Origin: UBA7430 sp002478765
GTDB taxonomy: Bacteria; Bacteroidota; Bacteroidia; Flavobacteriales; UBA7430
NCBI GenBank assembly: GCA_943789355.1
Contig: CALSTU010000002.1
Span: forward strand, 558,001 to 622,000
Direction of reading: 5' to 3'
DNA length: 64,000 nucleotides
Of this stretch, positions 25,801 to 35,060 are shown in pieces; the first letter of the stretch is position 1; each line of letters starts with the position of its first letter. The notes under the pieces were generated by a model, which did not search any database, was not told the origin of the DNA, and saw only the letters and a list, made by a program, of their open reading frames with translations. The position numbers and the translations under genes are program-made.

Positions 25801-27501
25801 GACGGTTGTAGTGACTCCATTACGGAGCGTGAATTGATAAATATAATTTCTCCAAAACCATTCTTTACCATGAAACAAGAAATGAAGTGCGATACGCTTC
25901 ATGTAACACTGATAGATGAATCAGAATTTATAGACAACTTCTACATTGACTTCGGGAACAACGCTCAAAATGCATATGTATTGAATGAGGAAAATCAAAT
26001 ATCATACACCTATCCTGAAGGAGGTGTCGAATCAATAATCGAATACGACATTTCCTTAACAGCTAGGTACAAATTCTGCAATTCTGTATTCAAAAGCACT
26101 GTACAAGTTGAAAAACCAATAAATCCTGACCCACCAAACATCAACTTTGTCACCGTAAATTCTAATGGGAATGTATTTATTGAATGGTCCAAACAAAACA
26201 TTGACCTAGATGACTCCAATATGGTGAAAATATACCATCATGAGAGTGGTACCACAAAAAGCCTAGTGGGCTCAAGTAATCAAATCAGTAAAAATTATTT
26301 TTTTCATACAACTTCAACAGACTCTGTAAACTTTTACAGCACAACCCTCACAGACAAAATCTGCAACAAAACTTCGATACACTCAAGCACTCATGCTACT
26401 ATGTTCCTGGAAACGACAACATCTTCCTATGAAACGATTGATTTAAATTGGACAGAATACCTAGGCTGGGCTCAAGTAAGCTCCTATTCAATATACAGAT
26501 CTGTTGATGGAGGGCCTTATGAATTTATAGATGAAGTTCCAGGGAACCAACGAAACTATACCGACACGTACTTATGCAATGTAATTTATGGGTACTACAT
26601 CATCGCAAACCATCCGACGGAAAATTTCAAATCTAAATCAAACACATCTTGGATTGAACCTTTATATGTCAACTTTAACGAACCACTTGAAATCATAAAG
26701 TCAACAATAACAATGGACTCGAATATTTTCACAGACTGGAAGCCTCATTCAAATCACAACAGTGCATCAAGCGCTTATGTTATTGATCGATGGGACAAAT
26801 ACTTTGGCTGGATAACAAACTACGCAGTTTGCAATGAGGCTCCATTTATTGACGAAGGTACAAGCATCTACAACCGCTACAGATATCGGGTAAAATACAC
26901 GGACCAGTGTGGAAACATTGGACCGGTAAGTAATTACGGAAGCAATATTTTACTTCATGGCAAGCAATACCCCAGTCACTTTGAACTTTACTGGAACTCC
27001 TATGAGGAATGGGATACGGGCGTAAAACAATATACGATTCAATACCACAACACCAAAGAGAATATTTATCGTGACATCGCAACAGTTATAGATACGAGCT
27101 TTGTAGATCGTCAATTTAAAAAAGATGGGGTTGATGATGAGTATTGTTTTAGAATAATAGCGACTAAATCGCAAGATGTTTCTATAAGAAGTACCTCAAA
27201 CTCAATTTGCTTCGTCCCAAAGCCTAAAGACTACTTCCCGAACGCATTCTCTCCAAATATGGACGGAGTTAATGAAACCTTTAAGTACGAGGGGAGAGGA
27301 GCTAAAGCGCTGACGACAAAAATCTACTCGAGGTGGGGAATATTAGTTTACGAAAGTGTGGATGTAAACTTTGAGTGGGATGGGAAAAATCTAAAAACTG
27401 GAGAGTCGTGTACGGTTGGAACCTATATTTTTAATTATGAGCTAACGGGCTTCGATGGAACCGTCATCAAAAACAACAAAATAATTTCCCTAATTCGTTA
27501 A
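22846..27501 (+). CDS. Giant type IX-secreted surface protein with type B C-terminal domain
   Basis: The 1551-residue protein has a Sec signal (residues 1-19, ending near TFAQ) and many divergent PKD/Ig-like repeats of about 80-100 residues with paired Cys; recurring phrases such as 'PGAY', 'EPGEYDL' and 'GTYVVKHSA' mark the repeats. Two or three fibronectin type III-like units lie at about 1090-1450. The last 85 residues start with YFPNAFSPNMDGVNETF and include the RWG...VYES...WDGK pattern of the type B (gliding-motility CTERM) sorting domain. It should be exported by the type IX system and held on the cell surface. No PorP/SprF-like partner gene follows. Likely roles are adhesion or matrix formation; no enzyme domain is seen. 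Confidence 0.85.
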   Translation: MKIINFSIIYLFFTALTFAQDCSNVSLNAVKTNLCLPIAEFELQGIAPSGSSATWSTSPQTGTNLYIDENNEFIVYVKVNMAGTYQITMNVSLPNGMTCAKTFEAEIPETSVIRTNVKDEYKLCNKVTDVTFEVLNPEDFQANRWIVDDQYYNNSSVQISFDEPKSIKVYMQTIDLLGCLNQKQFDVQILEGPSSDNVTGKLNSLNNLKCLEIGSSIELNSEITSLEPPLLIKWLSTGEIKFPELSFDLIVDENTPSNIDIQVIFEGCNVDLSLDLDHSINYETSFSNSYQGEELCHGETIYLENTTPNAIGNPDFSWDIEGAQIIHETPDWIYFSYNKEGIFNWKLSHNGGCPSEDIKTSTIKLADGSEYPTAVIKSGNLSTCTIPFDLSVDQEPDSSEGNGDNTYYWSLESENVIIANSRSEIFEYKIQNPGIYDLILEVEKNGLKCTTKDSISIAADDLNLDLNLTKTSECAGYEFKPMGFAVNQLNESVTYDWQLITNEMITHNSDLQSPSFLLEEPGEYDLLLNLYSNINSNCEKTIYENELITINKNPDLDLSTENINDCPSFPANFNIEVESTLEETYSWFLSDDLDTLEWQNNKAFTYKFDDPGAYRLNWIKENQSTNCTTEQEIEINLDEVLLELDNSQPIVAHCMPFRFKPNEINQSKRFHGKFSYTWELIDSSGEIYQTLNDLEGTFEIDEVDLYDIQLSVSNEDGSCFNQVKLDAFIDVRSYELNMGVLESNSCFTDENREVEKILYVDFDIPQNLNTYHNWEVTPDAQIVSTTNDTLKLLFKKAGTYVVKHSAYINNSECIYSKTITLEVGANFEIATSRICLGKSFIVEENKDAAVATNTSYTWSTPDEEMQISNPTINRPTISANKPGAYLLELTVQNDLGCAGSTSKYIEAYEVDALFSSPQVGDQCNPAIINLNSSNNRYINSYTWNIHKNGSLGFESDDTFKTIAPNFETLFNGVGNYDVELIIESLDGCSDSITERELINIISPKPFFTMKQEMKCDTLHVTLIDESEFIDNFYIDFGNNAQNAYVLNEENQISYTYPEGGVESIIEYDISLTARYKFCNSVFKSTVQVEKPINPDPPNINFVTVNSNGNVFIEWSKQNIDLDDSNMVKIYHHESGTTKSLVGSSNQISKNYFFHTTSTDSVNFYSTTLTDKICNKTSIHSSTHATMFLETTTSSYETIDLNWTEYLGWAQVSSYSIYRSVDGGPYEFIDEVPGNQRNYTDTYLCNVIYGYYIIANHPTENFKSKSNTSWIEPLYVNFNEPLEIIKSTITMDSNIFTDWKPHSNHNSASSAYVIDRWDKYFGWITNYAVCNEAPFIDEGTSIYNRYRYRVKYTDQCGNIGPVSNYGSNILLHGKQYPSHFELYWNSYEEWDTGVKQYTIQYHNTKENIYRDIATVIDTSFVDRQFKKDGVDDEYCFRIIATKSQDVSIRSTSNSICFVPKPKDYFPNAFSPNMDGVNETFKYEGRGAKALTTKIYSRWGILVYESVDVNFEWDGKNLKTGESCTVGTYIFNYELTGFDGTVIKNNKIISLIR

Positions 27502-27513
27502 CTAAAATCCTCA

Positions 27514-28743
27514 TCAAAAAACATGTTCAATGATCTTACGAGTTGCTCCTGCATTATTCTTTACGTATTGAGCACTTTTAACTTTCAATTCATTCCATTG
27601 GGTAGGATGGACCAACAATCGATTGCAGTGAGCTATTAGTTCTTGAGCTGATTGCACTTCAATTGCAACACCCAAATCCATGAGATCTGTAGCTTCTTGG
27701 AACTTTTCATTTTTTGGACCAATAAAAATGGGCATACCAAATGTTGCAGCTTCCAAAGTGTTGTGAATTCCCTTTCCAAAACCTCCTCCAATGTATGCAA
27801 TGTCCGCATAAGCATATAACGAACTCAAAAGACCCATGTTATCAATAACCAAAAGATCTGCGTTTTTTGCATTTTGAGCATTTGCATTACTGTATCGTAG
27901 GACATTTAAGTCTAATTGGGCTTCTAATTTAGAAAGAGTAGACTCATGAATTTCGTGCGGAGCAATAACGTATTTAAATCGTTGATCGTAGTGTTTCATA
28001 AACTCTACAAGCATCTCCTCACCTTTTGGCCATGTACTCCCACCAATAAATAGAGGTTTATCACCCTTGAAAGCAGAGAGGATTGGTAATTCTCTGGCAT
28101 TTTTTGTAATGTCTAAAACTCGATCAAAACGAGTATCTCCTACATTGCTTACCTGCGTTATGTTTTGAGTAAGAAGCATGTATTTAGAATCTTCATTTTG
28201 AACAAAAAAATGATTAATATTCGAAAGAATATTTAACATCCACACGCCTTTCTTTTTAAAAAAATAATGATTGTGACGGAAAATAGCAGATATCACATAA
28301 TGTTTGAGATCTCTTTTCTGTAGTTCATTCAAGTAATTCGCCCAAAAATCATACTTAACAAAAAAAGTCGCAACGGGATTTACCAAATCTAAAAACCGGA
28401 TGGCATTCTCTCGTGTATCTAAAGGAAGATAACAAACAAAATCCAACAAAGGGTAATCCTTTCGCACCTCATACCCTGAGGGAGAATAAAAGGTTACCAA
28501 CACCTTGAATTTTTTGAAATCTCTTTTGATTGTCTCGATCAGAGGACGAGCTTGCTCAAACTCACCCAACGAAGGACTATGAATCCAAATAACCTCATTC
28601 TCATGGGTACATTTTTCTTCCAGATAGGCAAAAGTGTTCTTTCTTCCCAGCACCCAAAGCTTTGCTTTTTCGTTCTTACAAGCTACAATCTGTATGATTA
28701 AAGCATACCATTTAATGGCGATATTGTAAAGCTTAAAGATCAA
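27514..28743 (-). CDS. waaA: 3-deoxy-D-manno-octulosonic acid (Kdo) transferase
   Basis: WaaA (KdtA) adds Kdo from CMP-Kdo to the lipid A precursor at the inner membrane. The 409-residue protein has the family's N-terminal membrane helix, the acceptor-side motif WIHSPSLGEFEQARPLIE with the catalytic Glu near residue 60, VTFYSPSGYEVRKDYP, and the C-terminal GT-B donor site with YIGGGFGKGIHNTLEA and a late PIFIGP. KdsB, which makes the donor CMP-Kdo, is at 58027-58767. Its start overlaps the stop of the beta-barrel gene upstream by 4 bases (ATGA), so the two are coupled. Confidence 0.93.
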   Translation of the reverse strand: MIFKLYNIAIKWYALIIQIVACKNEKAKLWVLGRKNTFAYLEEKCTHENEVIWIHSPSLGEFEQARPLIETIKRDFKKFKVLVTFYSPSGYEVRKDYPLLDFVCYLPLDTRENAIRFLDLVNPVATFFVKYDFWANYLNELQKRDLKHYVISAIFRHNHYFFKKKGVWMLNILSNINHFFVQNEDSKYMLLTQNITQVSNVGDTRFDRVLDITKNARELPILSAFKGDKPLFIGGSTWPKGEEMLVEFMKHYDQRFKYVIAPHEIHESTLSKLEAQLDLNVLRYSNANAQNAKNADLLVIDNMGLLSSLYAYADIAYIGGGFGKGIHNTLEAATFGMPIFIGPKNEKFQEATDLMDLGVAIEVQSAQELIAHCNRLLVHPTQWNELKVKSAQYVKNNAGATRKIIEHVF

Positions 28744-29504
28744 TGGTAGTAATATTGGTTATCTTTTTTTTGAAACAATGGAAGTGTCCAACCGAACTTC
28801 AATCCATTTAGCAAATCTAATCTTTTATCACGATAAGCCGATTGCATATTGTAATCATAAGCTCGAACATCCTCAGTAAAGGCTTGAATAAACTCCACCC
28901 CGACATAAAAATTAATTTTACGATTGTTCGAGAAATGACGATATCCTATCATTTGGCTGGAAGTATACCCCATACACAATCGATCGTACCCTTTTTTCAT
29001 ATGATCATTCAACGGTGGCGTTAGGTTTCCAATGTCTTCAATTCTAATTTTGTGAAACAAGTATCCAACACCAATCTGAAAAAAAACACCTGAATTTTCA
29101 TTGGGTCCTAGAACAGGAAAAATTTTCCCTAAAATCAATTGTCCGTGTCCTCCCCGCTCCCACATTCGTACGGTAGCAATATTTCCATTCAAATCGACAA
29201 CATCTCCGTCATCTACCGTTATGATCTCAAAAGCTTTAGATTCCTTAACCTCAGAACCTAATAAAGCCGACGCTTCGACTCCTAAATAAAAATTGTTTTC
29301 ATGTTTGTACTGAAAACCAACACCCAACATAAAACTCGAACCAAAACGATCTTCTAAATCTGCTCCTGGGTCATGAAAACCTGCATTAATATTAATTGAA
29401 GGAATTCTAATTCCGCCCTCGGAAACAGACTCTTGTGCAAATAAATTGCATTGAAAGATCAGTAGGCTTAAAAAAATATTATTTGTCATTAAATTAAATT
29501 TCAT
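28740..29504 (-). CDS. Predicted outer-membrane beta-barrel protein, unknown family
   Basis: The 254-residue protein begins with a signal peptide ending near NLFAQES and continues with alternating amphipathic strands, for example FMLGVGFQYKHENNFYLGVEAS, SGVFFQIGVGYLF and KINFYVGVEFIQAF, separated by polar turns. This is the pattern of a small outer-membrane barrel of about eight strands. I do not recognise a specific family or ligand. It overlaps waaA by 4 bases, so the two are co-transcribed; a role in envelope or LPS biology is possible from context only. An alternative ATG five codons downstream (29489) gives a shorter signal peptide. Confidence 0.7.
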   Translation of the reverse strand: MKFNLMTNNIFLSLLIFQCNLFAQESVSEGGIRIPSININAGFHDPGADLEDRFGSSFMLGVGFQYKHENNFYLGVEASALLGSEVKESKAFEIITVDDGDVVDLNGNIATVRMWERGGHGQLILGKIFPVLGPNENSGVFFQIGVGYLFHKIRIEDIGNLTPPLNDHMKKGYDRLCMGYTSSQMIGYRHFSNNRKINFYVGVEFIQAFTEDVRAYDYNMQSAYRDKRLDLLNGLKFGWTLPLFQKKDNQYYYH

Positions 29505-29575
29505 AAGGTCTAAATTAACAATAAATCAACCCATTTATGAAACAAATAACATTAGATATTGTTCGACACAAAATG

Positions 29576-29583
29576 TATCTTTG
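29576..29583 (+). promoter_or_regulatory. -7 promoter box for the M20 peptidase
   Basis: TATCTTTG fits TAnnTTTG and ends 21 bases before the ATG at 29605, in the 100-base divergent gap. Confidence 0.55.
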
Positions 29584-29604
29584 ATTTAATTAAAAAATCA
29601 AAAG

Positions 29605-30993
29605 ATGAAACATATAAAAGCATACATTAAACAACATAAAAAAAGATTCGTAGATGAATTGATTCATTTGCTAAGAATCCCTTCCATCTCTGCAGACCCA
29701 GCATATAAAAACGATGTTTTAAAAGCCTCAGAAATTGTTAAGTCACGTCTCATAGAGGCTAAAGTCGATTTCGCTGAAATCTGTATCACGGAAGGATATC
29801 CAATTGTTTATGCAGAAAAAATAATCAACCCCTCTTTACCCACAGTTCTCGTTTACGGGCATTACGATGTACAACCAGCAGACCCCTTAGAACTTTGGTT
29901 GAGCGGCCCATTTGACCCCGTCATTAAAACTACCGAATTACATCCTGAAGGCGCTATTTTTGCTCGCGGAGCTTGTGATGATAAAGGACAAATGTATATG
30001 CATATCAAAGCTTTTGAGCTGATGATGAAAACGAATACACTGCCCTGCAACGTAAAATTCATGATTGAAGGAGAAGAAGAGGTTGGCTCTAATTCACTAG
30101 AAGACTTTGTAAAACAAAACACAGAAAAACTTGCTGCAGATGTTATACTGATTTCTGACACAGGAATGATTGCAAACGACGTACCATCCATTACAACAGG
30201 GCTCAGAGGGTTAAGCTACCTAGAAGTTGAGGTCACAGGTCCAAATCGAGACCTTCACTCAGGTCTCTATGGGGGGGCCGTTGCAAACCCAATCAACATC
30301 CTAACTCAAATGATTGCGTCGCTTCAAGACGAAAACAACAGGATTACCATTCCCGGATTCTATGATGGTGTAGAGGAATTATCAAGCAATGAAAGATCAG
30401 AAATGGCAAAAGCACCATTCAACGTTGAAGACTATAAAACGGCTCTTGACCTTGAAGATGTTCATGGAGAGGTCGGTTACTCAACGATGGAGCGAAATTC
30501 TATACGTCCAACATTGGACGTGAATGGAATCTGGGGAGGTTACACGGGCGAGGGCGCTAAAACAGTGATTGCTTCCAAAGCATTCGCTAAAATCTCAATG
30601 CGACTGGTTCCAGGACAAAACTCAAATGAAATCACCAAATTATTTAGCAATCACTTCCACAGTATTGCTCCCAAGTCTGTAAAAGTTAAAATCACACCTC
30701 ACCATGGAGGCACCCCCTATGTTTCTCCGACCGATATCGATGGATATAAAGCCGCCAGTCTTGCCATGGAAGATACGTTTGGTATTAAACCTATTCCGGT
30801 CCGAAGTGGGGGAAGCATTCCTATTGTGGCGCTGTTTGAACAAGAACTGAATGTAAAATCAATTCTGTTAGGTTTTGGTTTAGATTCTGATGCAATTCAC
30901 TCACCAAACGAACACTTTGGACTGTTTAACTATTTTAAAGGAATTGAAACCATACCTCAATTTTACAAACACTTCTCCAACTTAAAAAAATAG
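29605..30993 (+). CDS. M20-family dipeptidase
   Basis: The 462-residue enzyme is a di-zinc aminopeptidase of the M20 family (ArgE/DapE/carnosinase group). Metal and catalytic residues are visible: H86 and D88 in VYGHYDVQPAD, GACDDKGQ with the bridging Asp near 129, the general-base EGEEEVGS near 160, and a late His in LDSDAIHSPNE near 440. A dimerisation domain lies between about 190 and 360. The length and the HYDVQPAD wording match the cytosolic nonspecific dipeptidase subgroup. No signal peptide is seen. A putative porin follows on the same strand with its own promoter box. Confidence 0.93.
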   Translation: MKHIKAYIKQHKKRFVDELIHLLRIPSISADPAYKNDVLKASEIVKSRLIEAKVDFAEICITEGYPIVYAEKIINPSLPTVLVYGHYDVQPADPLELWLSGPFDPVIKTTELHPEGAIFARGACDDKGQMYMHIKAFELMMKTNTLPCNVKFMIEGEEEVGSNSLEDFVKQNTEKLAADVILISDTGMIANDVPSITTGLRGLSYLEVEVTGPNRDLHSGLYGGAVANPINILTQMIASLQDENNRITIPGFYDGVEELSSNERSEMAKAPFNVEDYKTALDLEDVHGEVGYSTMERNSIRPTLDVNGIWGGYTGEGAKTVIASKAFAKISMRLVPGQNSNEITKLFSNHFHSIAPKSVKVKITPHHGGTPYVSPTDIDGYKAASLAMEDTFGIKPIPVRSGGSIPIVALFEQELNVKSILLGFGLDSDAIHSPNEHFGLFNYFKGIETIPQFYKHFSNLKK

Positions 30994-31073
30994 AATTATA
31001 AAATCAATTTGGTTTGTCACATCGATTCAAAACCATCCCTTGTAAATTAATTTTTCTAATGGTCATTTACGCT

Positions 31074-31081
31074 TATCTTTG
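31074..31081 (+). promoter_or_regulatory. -7 promoter box 4 bases before the porin start
   Basis: TATCTTTG is followed by ATGC and the ATG at 31086, so the mRNA should be almost leaderless. Confidence 0.55.
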
Positions 31082-31085
31082 ATGC

Positions 31086-32849
31086 ATGAAAGTATTAAAA
31101 TGGATTCCCTTTTTATTACCACTTGTACTGCAGGGACAAGTGACTCGTTCAAACGACTCGTTCGGAGATTCTCGGCAAATCAACTCCATTTCTTCTGTAG
31201 ATTCGAGCTTGTTTCAAAGGCAACAAAACTCATTTCTTGAGGAAGATGACCTATTGCTCTTTGGATTCGATCCATTTGAGGAAACCTTACATAGTAATAT
31301 CGGTTCTCTAAGGATACCCATTTGGTGGAAACCTAAGAATCATCTAAATCTAAAAATTGGTGATCGATTGATTGAAACTTCTGCAAGAAAAACCATTTAT
31401 GCACCTTTCTTCAAAGAAAATTTCCCACATACAAAAATCATCTACGCTCCAACATTTGTTGAAGGTCAAAAGCTTCATGTCATTCACCAAAGACCCTACA
31501 AGTTCGGTTCGGTAATGATTGACTACGATCGAGTTGTTTCTGAGGGGTATCTAATTCATGAAAAAAACAAATCCTCACAATTTTCAGTGTACGGAAACTT
31601 CAAACATCCAAAAATATCCTACACAACTGAATGGAGAATACACGCCTTTAAAAATGAAACAAACTGGAACGGCGGTATTACTGATGATGAGCTTTTTTTA
31701 TCCAATTCGGTAAGCAATTGGCAACTTTTTCCCATAAAATGGGCAAACCTGAACAGCATCTCCAAGCGAAAAGGTATCGACTGGAAGCATTCATACCGAT
31801 ATTCGGAGCCAACAGAAATTGAATACGAATTGAACGTCTCTAGGGATTCTTTATTTTACAATGATCTTCATGACGATGTACTCATTTTCCCCGTTCATAC
31901 AGATTCTTCCAGCACCCATATCAGAGTTTTCACAAACACAAACCATACCTTAAGATGGAAACATAAATTGGACAGAGATAAGAAAATGATGCTCGGGCTA
32001 GGTTATCAAAACTTTGACTCCGATGCCTCGGATATAAATCAATTTAACATTTACACAAGCTTATCCTCTTTATCGCGTGAAAACGAAATTTCTTTCACCT
32101 TCGGAAGAACAACGAATAAACGATCTAACTATAGAGTAGATTACCTGCAAAATGTTAAACTTATTGGAGTTAATCATGAGTTTAGATTAGGTATTGAAAA
32201 AAAACTACCTAACTGGATGATGCAAAACAGCTACAACCCTCAAGGTCCAAACTCATTTGTTTCAGACTTCCCTGAATCATCCTCAAATCGCTTCCTTGAA
32301 TGGAACATGAAACTCGGCAGCAACCTCCACCTGCAACATGCCTATTACAATATAAGAGATTACCATTACTACAATGCGTCTGCTGTTTTAAAAACTTCGG
32401 AGAAAACGATTCAAATTTTTCAAAGTAGGCTAAAACACAAACTTCATTACAAAAAATGGAATTGGACAGGTGAGGTCGGGTATCAAAATTGTTCCAGCGC
32501 AGAAATTCCAATGGTAGAATTCTTAGCCCATCAAAAAATATATTGGGAAGGAAACATTCTTAAAAAAGCAACATTAACTCAATTAGGAACTCGAATACGT
32601 TACAAATCGGCACACCCAGGAATGACCTATTCCCCGTTCATTGGAGATTACTTGGTCAATCCATCGAACGAAACAGATGCTAGTCATCAATTTGATTTAT
32701 TTGCAAACTTCCAGATCAAAACGCTAAAAGTACATCTAACTTACTTACACTTCAATGCTCTAGGACAAGGCAACCAATATATTTTAAAACCCTACCCAAT
32801 GACTAAGCCTGTCTTTAAAATGAGTTTGATTTGGAACTTTTATGATTAA
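31086..32849 (+). CDS. Putative porin-like outer membrane protein
   Basis: The 587-residue protein has a short signal peptide (KWIPFLLPLVLQGQ) and then many amphipathic strands with abundant Tyr, Trp, Asn and His; it ends LIWNFYD, close to the usual aromatic C terminus of barrels. Length and texture resemble the Bacteroidota 'putative porin' family. After the signal a polar segment of about 70 residues precedes the barrel. Substrate unknown. It follows the M20 peptidase by 92 bases, so peptide or amino acid uptake is a possible but unsupported link. A terminator lies just downstream. Confidence 0.7.
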   Translation: MKVLKWIPFLLPLVLQGQVTRSNDSFGDSRQINSISSVDSSLFQRQQNSFLEEDDLLLFGFDPFEETLHSNIGSLRIPIWWKPKNHLNLKIGDRLIETSARKTIYAPFFKENFPHTKIIYAPTFVEGQKLHVIHQRPYKFGSVMIDYDRVVSEGYLIHEKNKSSQFSVYGNFKHPKISYTTEWRIHAFKNETNWNGGITDDELFLSNSVSNWQLFPIKWANLNSISKRKGIDWKHSYRYSEPTEIEYELNVSRDSLFYNDLHDDVLIFPVHTDSSSTHIRVFTNTNHTLRWKHKLDRDKKMMLGLGYQNFDSDASDINQFNIYTSLSSLSRENEISFTFGRTTNKRSNYRVDYLQNVKLIGVNHEFRLGIEKKLPNWMMQNSYNPQGPNSFVSDFPESSSNRFLEWNMKLGSNLHLQHAYYNIRDYHYYNASAVLKTSEKTIQIFQSRLKHKLHYKKWNWTGEVGYQNCSSAEIPMVEFLAHQKIYWEGNILKKATLTQLGTRIRYKSAHPGMTYSPFIGDYLVNPSNETDASHQFDLFANFQIKTLKVHLTYLHFNALGQGNQYILKPYPMTKPVFKMSLIWNFYD

Positions 32850-32851
32850 AA

Positions 32852-32873
32852 AAGCCCCCCATAAGGGAGGCTT
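32852..32873. terminator. Terminator between the porin gene and clpP
   Basis: AAGCC-CCCC pairs with GGGA-GGCTT around an ATAA loop, with one mismatch. The A-run before it suits minus-strand termination (clpP) better than plus-strand termination. Confidence 0.65.
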
Positions 32874-32881
32874 CTGTATCA

Positions 32882-33556
32882 TCATTTAGCTCTTACAAGA
32901 ACTTCATCTATCATTCCATAATCTTGAGCTTCAGAAGAAGTCATCCAATAATCTCGATCACTATCTTTCCATACCTCGTCATACGACTTCCCTGAGTGAT
33001 CAGATATGATGGTGTAAAGCTCCTTTTTAAGTTTTTGAATTTCTCGAGCAGTGATCTCAATGTCTGACGCCTGACCTTGGGCTCCACCAAGAGGCTGATG
33101 AATCATCACTCTAGAGTGCTTGAGCGCAGTACGCTTTCCTTTTGCACCAGCACAAAGCAACACTGCTCCCATACTAGCAGCCATTCCCGTACATATTGTA
33201 GCAACATCTGGTGCGATGTACTGCATGGTATCGTATATACCAAGACCTGCATAAACTCCACCTCCCGGTGAATTTAAATAAATCTGAATGTCTTTTTTTG
33301 CATCAACAGATTCTAAAAAAAGAAGTTGTGCCTGAATTATATTTGCAACGTAATCGTTGATAGGTACACCTAAAAATATAATACGATCCATCATTAGCCT
33401 AGAAAAAACATCCATAGAGGCCACGTTCATTTGGCGCTCTTCAATAATGGTTGGAGAAATATAATTATTCATCATTGAAGTAAATGAGTCAACAGTCGAA
33501 CTGCTGATTCCTTGATGCTTTATTGCGTATTTACGAAACTCGTCTTTTGAGAACAT
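32882..33556 (-). CDS. clpP: ATP-dependent Clp protease proteolytic subunit
   Basis: ClpP forms the tetradecameric protease chamber served by ClpX or ClpA/C. The 224-residue protein shows the catalytic triad: Ser128 (GMAASMGAV), His153 (VMIHQPLGG) and Asp near 202 (SDRDYW). The frame is open up to 33613, but that extension contains the upstream terminator hairpin and a non-conserved hydrophobic stretch, so ATG 33556 is the true start. clpX is not adjacent. tig lies upstream on the same strand behind a strong terminator; tig next to clpP is a common arrangement. Confidence 0.96.
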   Translation of the reverse strand: MFSKDEFRKYAIKHQGISSSTVDSFTSMMNNYISPTIIEERQMNVASMDVFSRLMMDRIIFLGVPINDYVANIIQAQLLFLESVDAKKDIQIYLNSPGGGVYAGLGIYDTMQYIAPDVATICTGMAASMGAVLLCAGAKGKRTALKHSRVMIHQPLGGAQGQASDIEITAREIQKLKKELYTIISDHSGKSYDEVWKDSDRDYWMTSSEAQDYGMIDEVLVRAK

Positions 33557-33591
33557 CTTTATAGTATTTGAGATTATAGAATAGCTAAAAT

Positions 33592-33624
33592 AAAAAAAAG
33601 GCTCGTGAAACACGAGCCTTTTTT
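33592..33624. terminator. Strong terminator between tig and clpP
   Basis: A ten-base-pair stem AAGGCTCGTG/CACGAGCCTT with an AAA loop (33598-33620) is flanked by an A-run and a T-run. It follows the tig stop on the minus strand. Confidence 0.9.
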
Positions 33625-33643
33625 GTAGTTATTATATGTGCGT

Positions 33644-34990
33644 TTAAGCTTGAGCTAATTTAACGAAGTCCTCGTATGAAATCTCTTTCTCTTTTAGTTT
33701 AAATGAGGATTTAAAATGGTCTGTCATTTTCGATGAAAATAAACGATCGTAAATGTTTTTCTCCTCGTCTTTGTTCTCAAGAACTTGTTGAGCATACTGC
33801 TCCAGTTGCTCTTCTTCAGGAGATAATTGACCGTACTGAGCCATCTGAGCTGTGATCAACTTCTTAGTCTCAGCAACAGCGTCTTCTCTTGAAACGCTGA
33901 TGTTGTTCTCTTTGGCGATCTTATTCTCAATAATCTGCCATTTCAAAGACTTTTTATAACCCTCAAAGTCTTTTTCTATCTCGTCTAAAGTTACCGGCTT
34001 CTCTGATACGGTTTGCATCCATCGCTTCAAAAACTCCTCAGGTAAATCAAATGAAGTTTTCTCTAACAAATAATCTACTGCATCATTTTGAAACTTTCGA
34101 TCGGCCTCTCCAACAAACATATTCTCAGATTCCAAAGTGATTTTCTCACGGAATTCCTTTTCATTTTTCACAACACCTTCACCGTAAACTTTATCAAACA
34201 ATTCGGTGTTCAATTCAGCAGGCTCCATTCTACTAATGTTATCAATGGTGAAAGAAAATTTAGCTTGCAAAGTAGCGTAAACTTCTTTATCAACATTTAA
34301 CATCGCAGCAGCATCCGTATCATTTTCAAATCCTTTTTTAGGATCTAAAATAACCACAGTACTTTTTTCAGAACCGATGAATTCATTTTTCAACTTTCTT
34401 GTTTTCAAAGCATCAAGAGATACCGAAGCTTGATTTGTAATTCCTCCCTCAAGAGCAACACCTTCTGAGTCTAACTCTTGAAAAGTACCGTAAACCAAAT
34501 CTTTTTCTTCGACTTTTTCTGGGCTAGACATTTTCCCATAGCGCTTTGCAATATCTTCCGCATAGCGATCTATCATAGCCTTGTCAGCCTTAACTTTGTA
34601 CAAATCGAGTTGAATCTTTTTAGAAATTTTCACTTCAAAAGAGGGCGCAAGTCCCAATTCATACTCAAACACAAATTCCTCTTGTCGCTCCCAGTCAATT
34701 TGCTCAGATTCTTTCGGTAAAGGGTTCCCTAAAATGTCTAGCTTTTCATCGACAATGTATTTCGTAACAGAATCCGAAAGGATTTTATTAATCTCTTCGA
34801 CCTTAACAGGAATACCGTATCGCTTTTTCACAACTCCCATAGGCACTTTCCCTTTTCGGAAACCAGGCATATCGGCAGTTTTTCTGTAATCCGCTAAAAC
34901 GGTAGCTACACGTTCTTGATAATCGGCAGCAGAAAGTTCTATTTTCAATACTGCATTTAAAGAATCAATGTTTTCTTTAGAAATATTCAT
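33644..34990 (-). CDS. tig: Trigger factor
   Basis: Trigger factor is the ribosome-bound chaperone that receives nascent chains. The 448-residue protein begins MNISKENIDSLNAVLKIEL and contains the ribosome-docking signature region (DMPGFRKGKVPMGVVKKRYG near 40-60). A diverged middle PPIase-like domain (about 155-250) and a helical C-terminal arm domain follow. The open frame extends to 35095, but that extension covers the promoter region and is not conserved; ATG 34990 fits the family start. Confidence 0.95.
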   Translation of the reverse strand: MNISKENIDSLNAVLKIELSAADYQERVATVLADYRKTADMPGFRKGKVPMGVVKKRYGIPVKVEEINKILSDSVTKYIVDEKLDILGNPLPKESEQIDWERQEEFVFEYELGLAPSFEVKISKKIQLDLYKVKADKAMIDRYAEDIAKRYGKMSSPEKVEEKDLVYGTFQELDSEGVALEGGITNQASVSLDALKTRKLKNEFIGSEKSTVVILDPKKGFENDTDAAAMLNVDKEVYATLQAKFSFTIDNISRMEPAELNTELFDKVYGEGVVKNEKEFREKITLESENMFVGEADRKFQNDAVDYLLEKTSFDLPEEFLKRWMQTVSEKPVTLDEIEKDFEGYKKSLKWQIIENKIAKENNISVSREDAVAETKKLITAQMAQYGQLSPEEEQLEQYAQQVLENKDEEKNIYDRLFSSKMTDHFKSSFKLKEKEISYEDFVKLAQA

Positions 34991-35060
34991 CAACAAATTA
35001 TTTTGATGGTTAAACCTTGTAAATGAGGATTTTAAAACATAAATCCCACAAAATTGGGCG

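Noticed and set aside
33557..33613. Longer N termini of ClpP (to 33613), and likewise of trigger factor (to 35095) and SucA (to 44948)
   Set aside because: The extensions are not family-like and contain the tig terminator, the tig promoter and the sucA promoter respectively.
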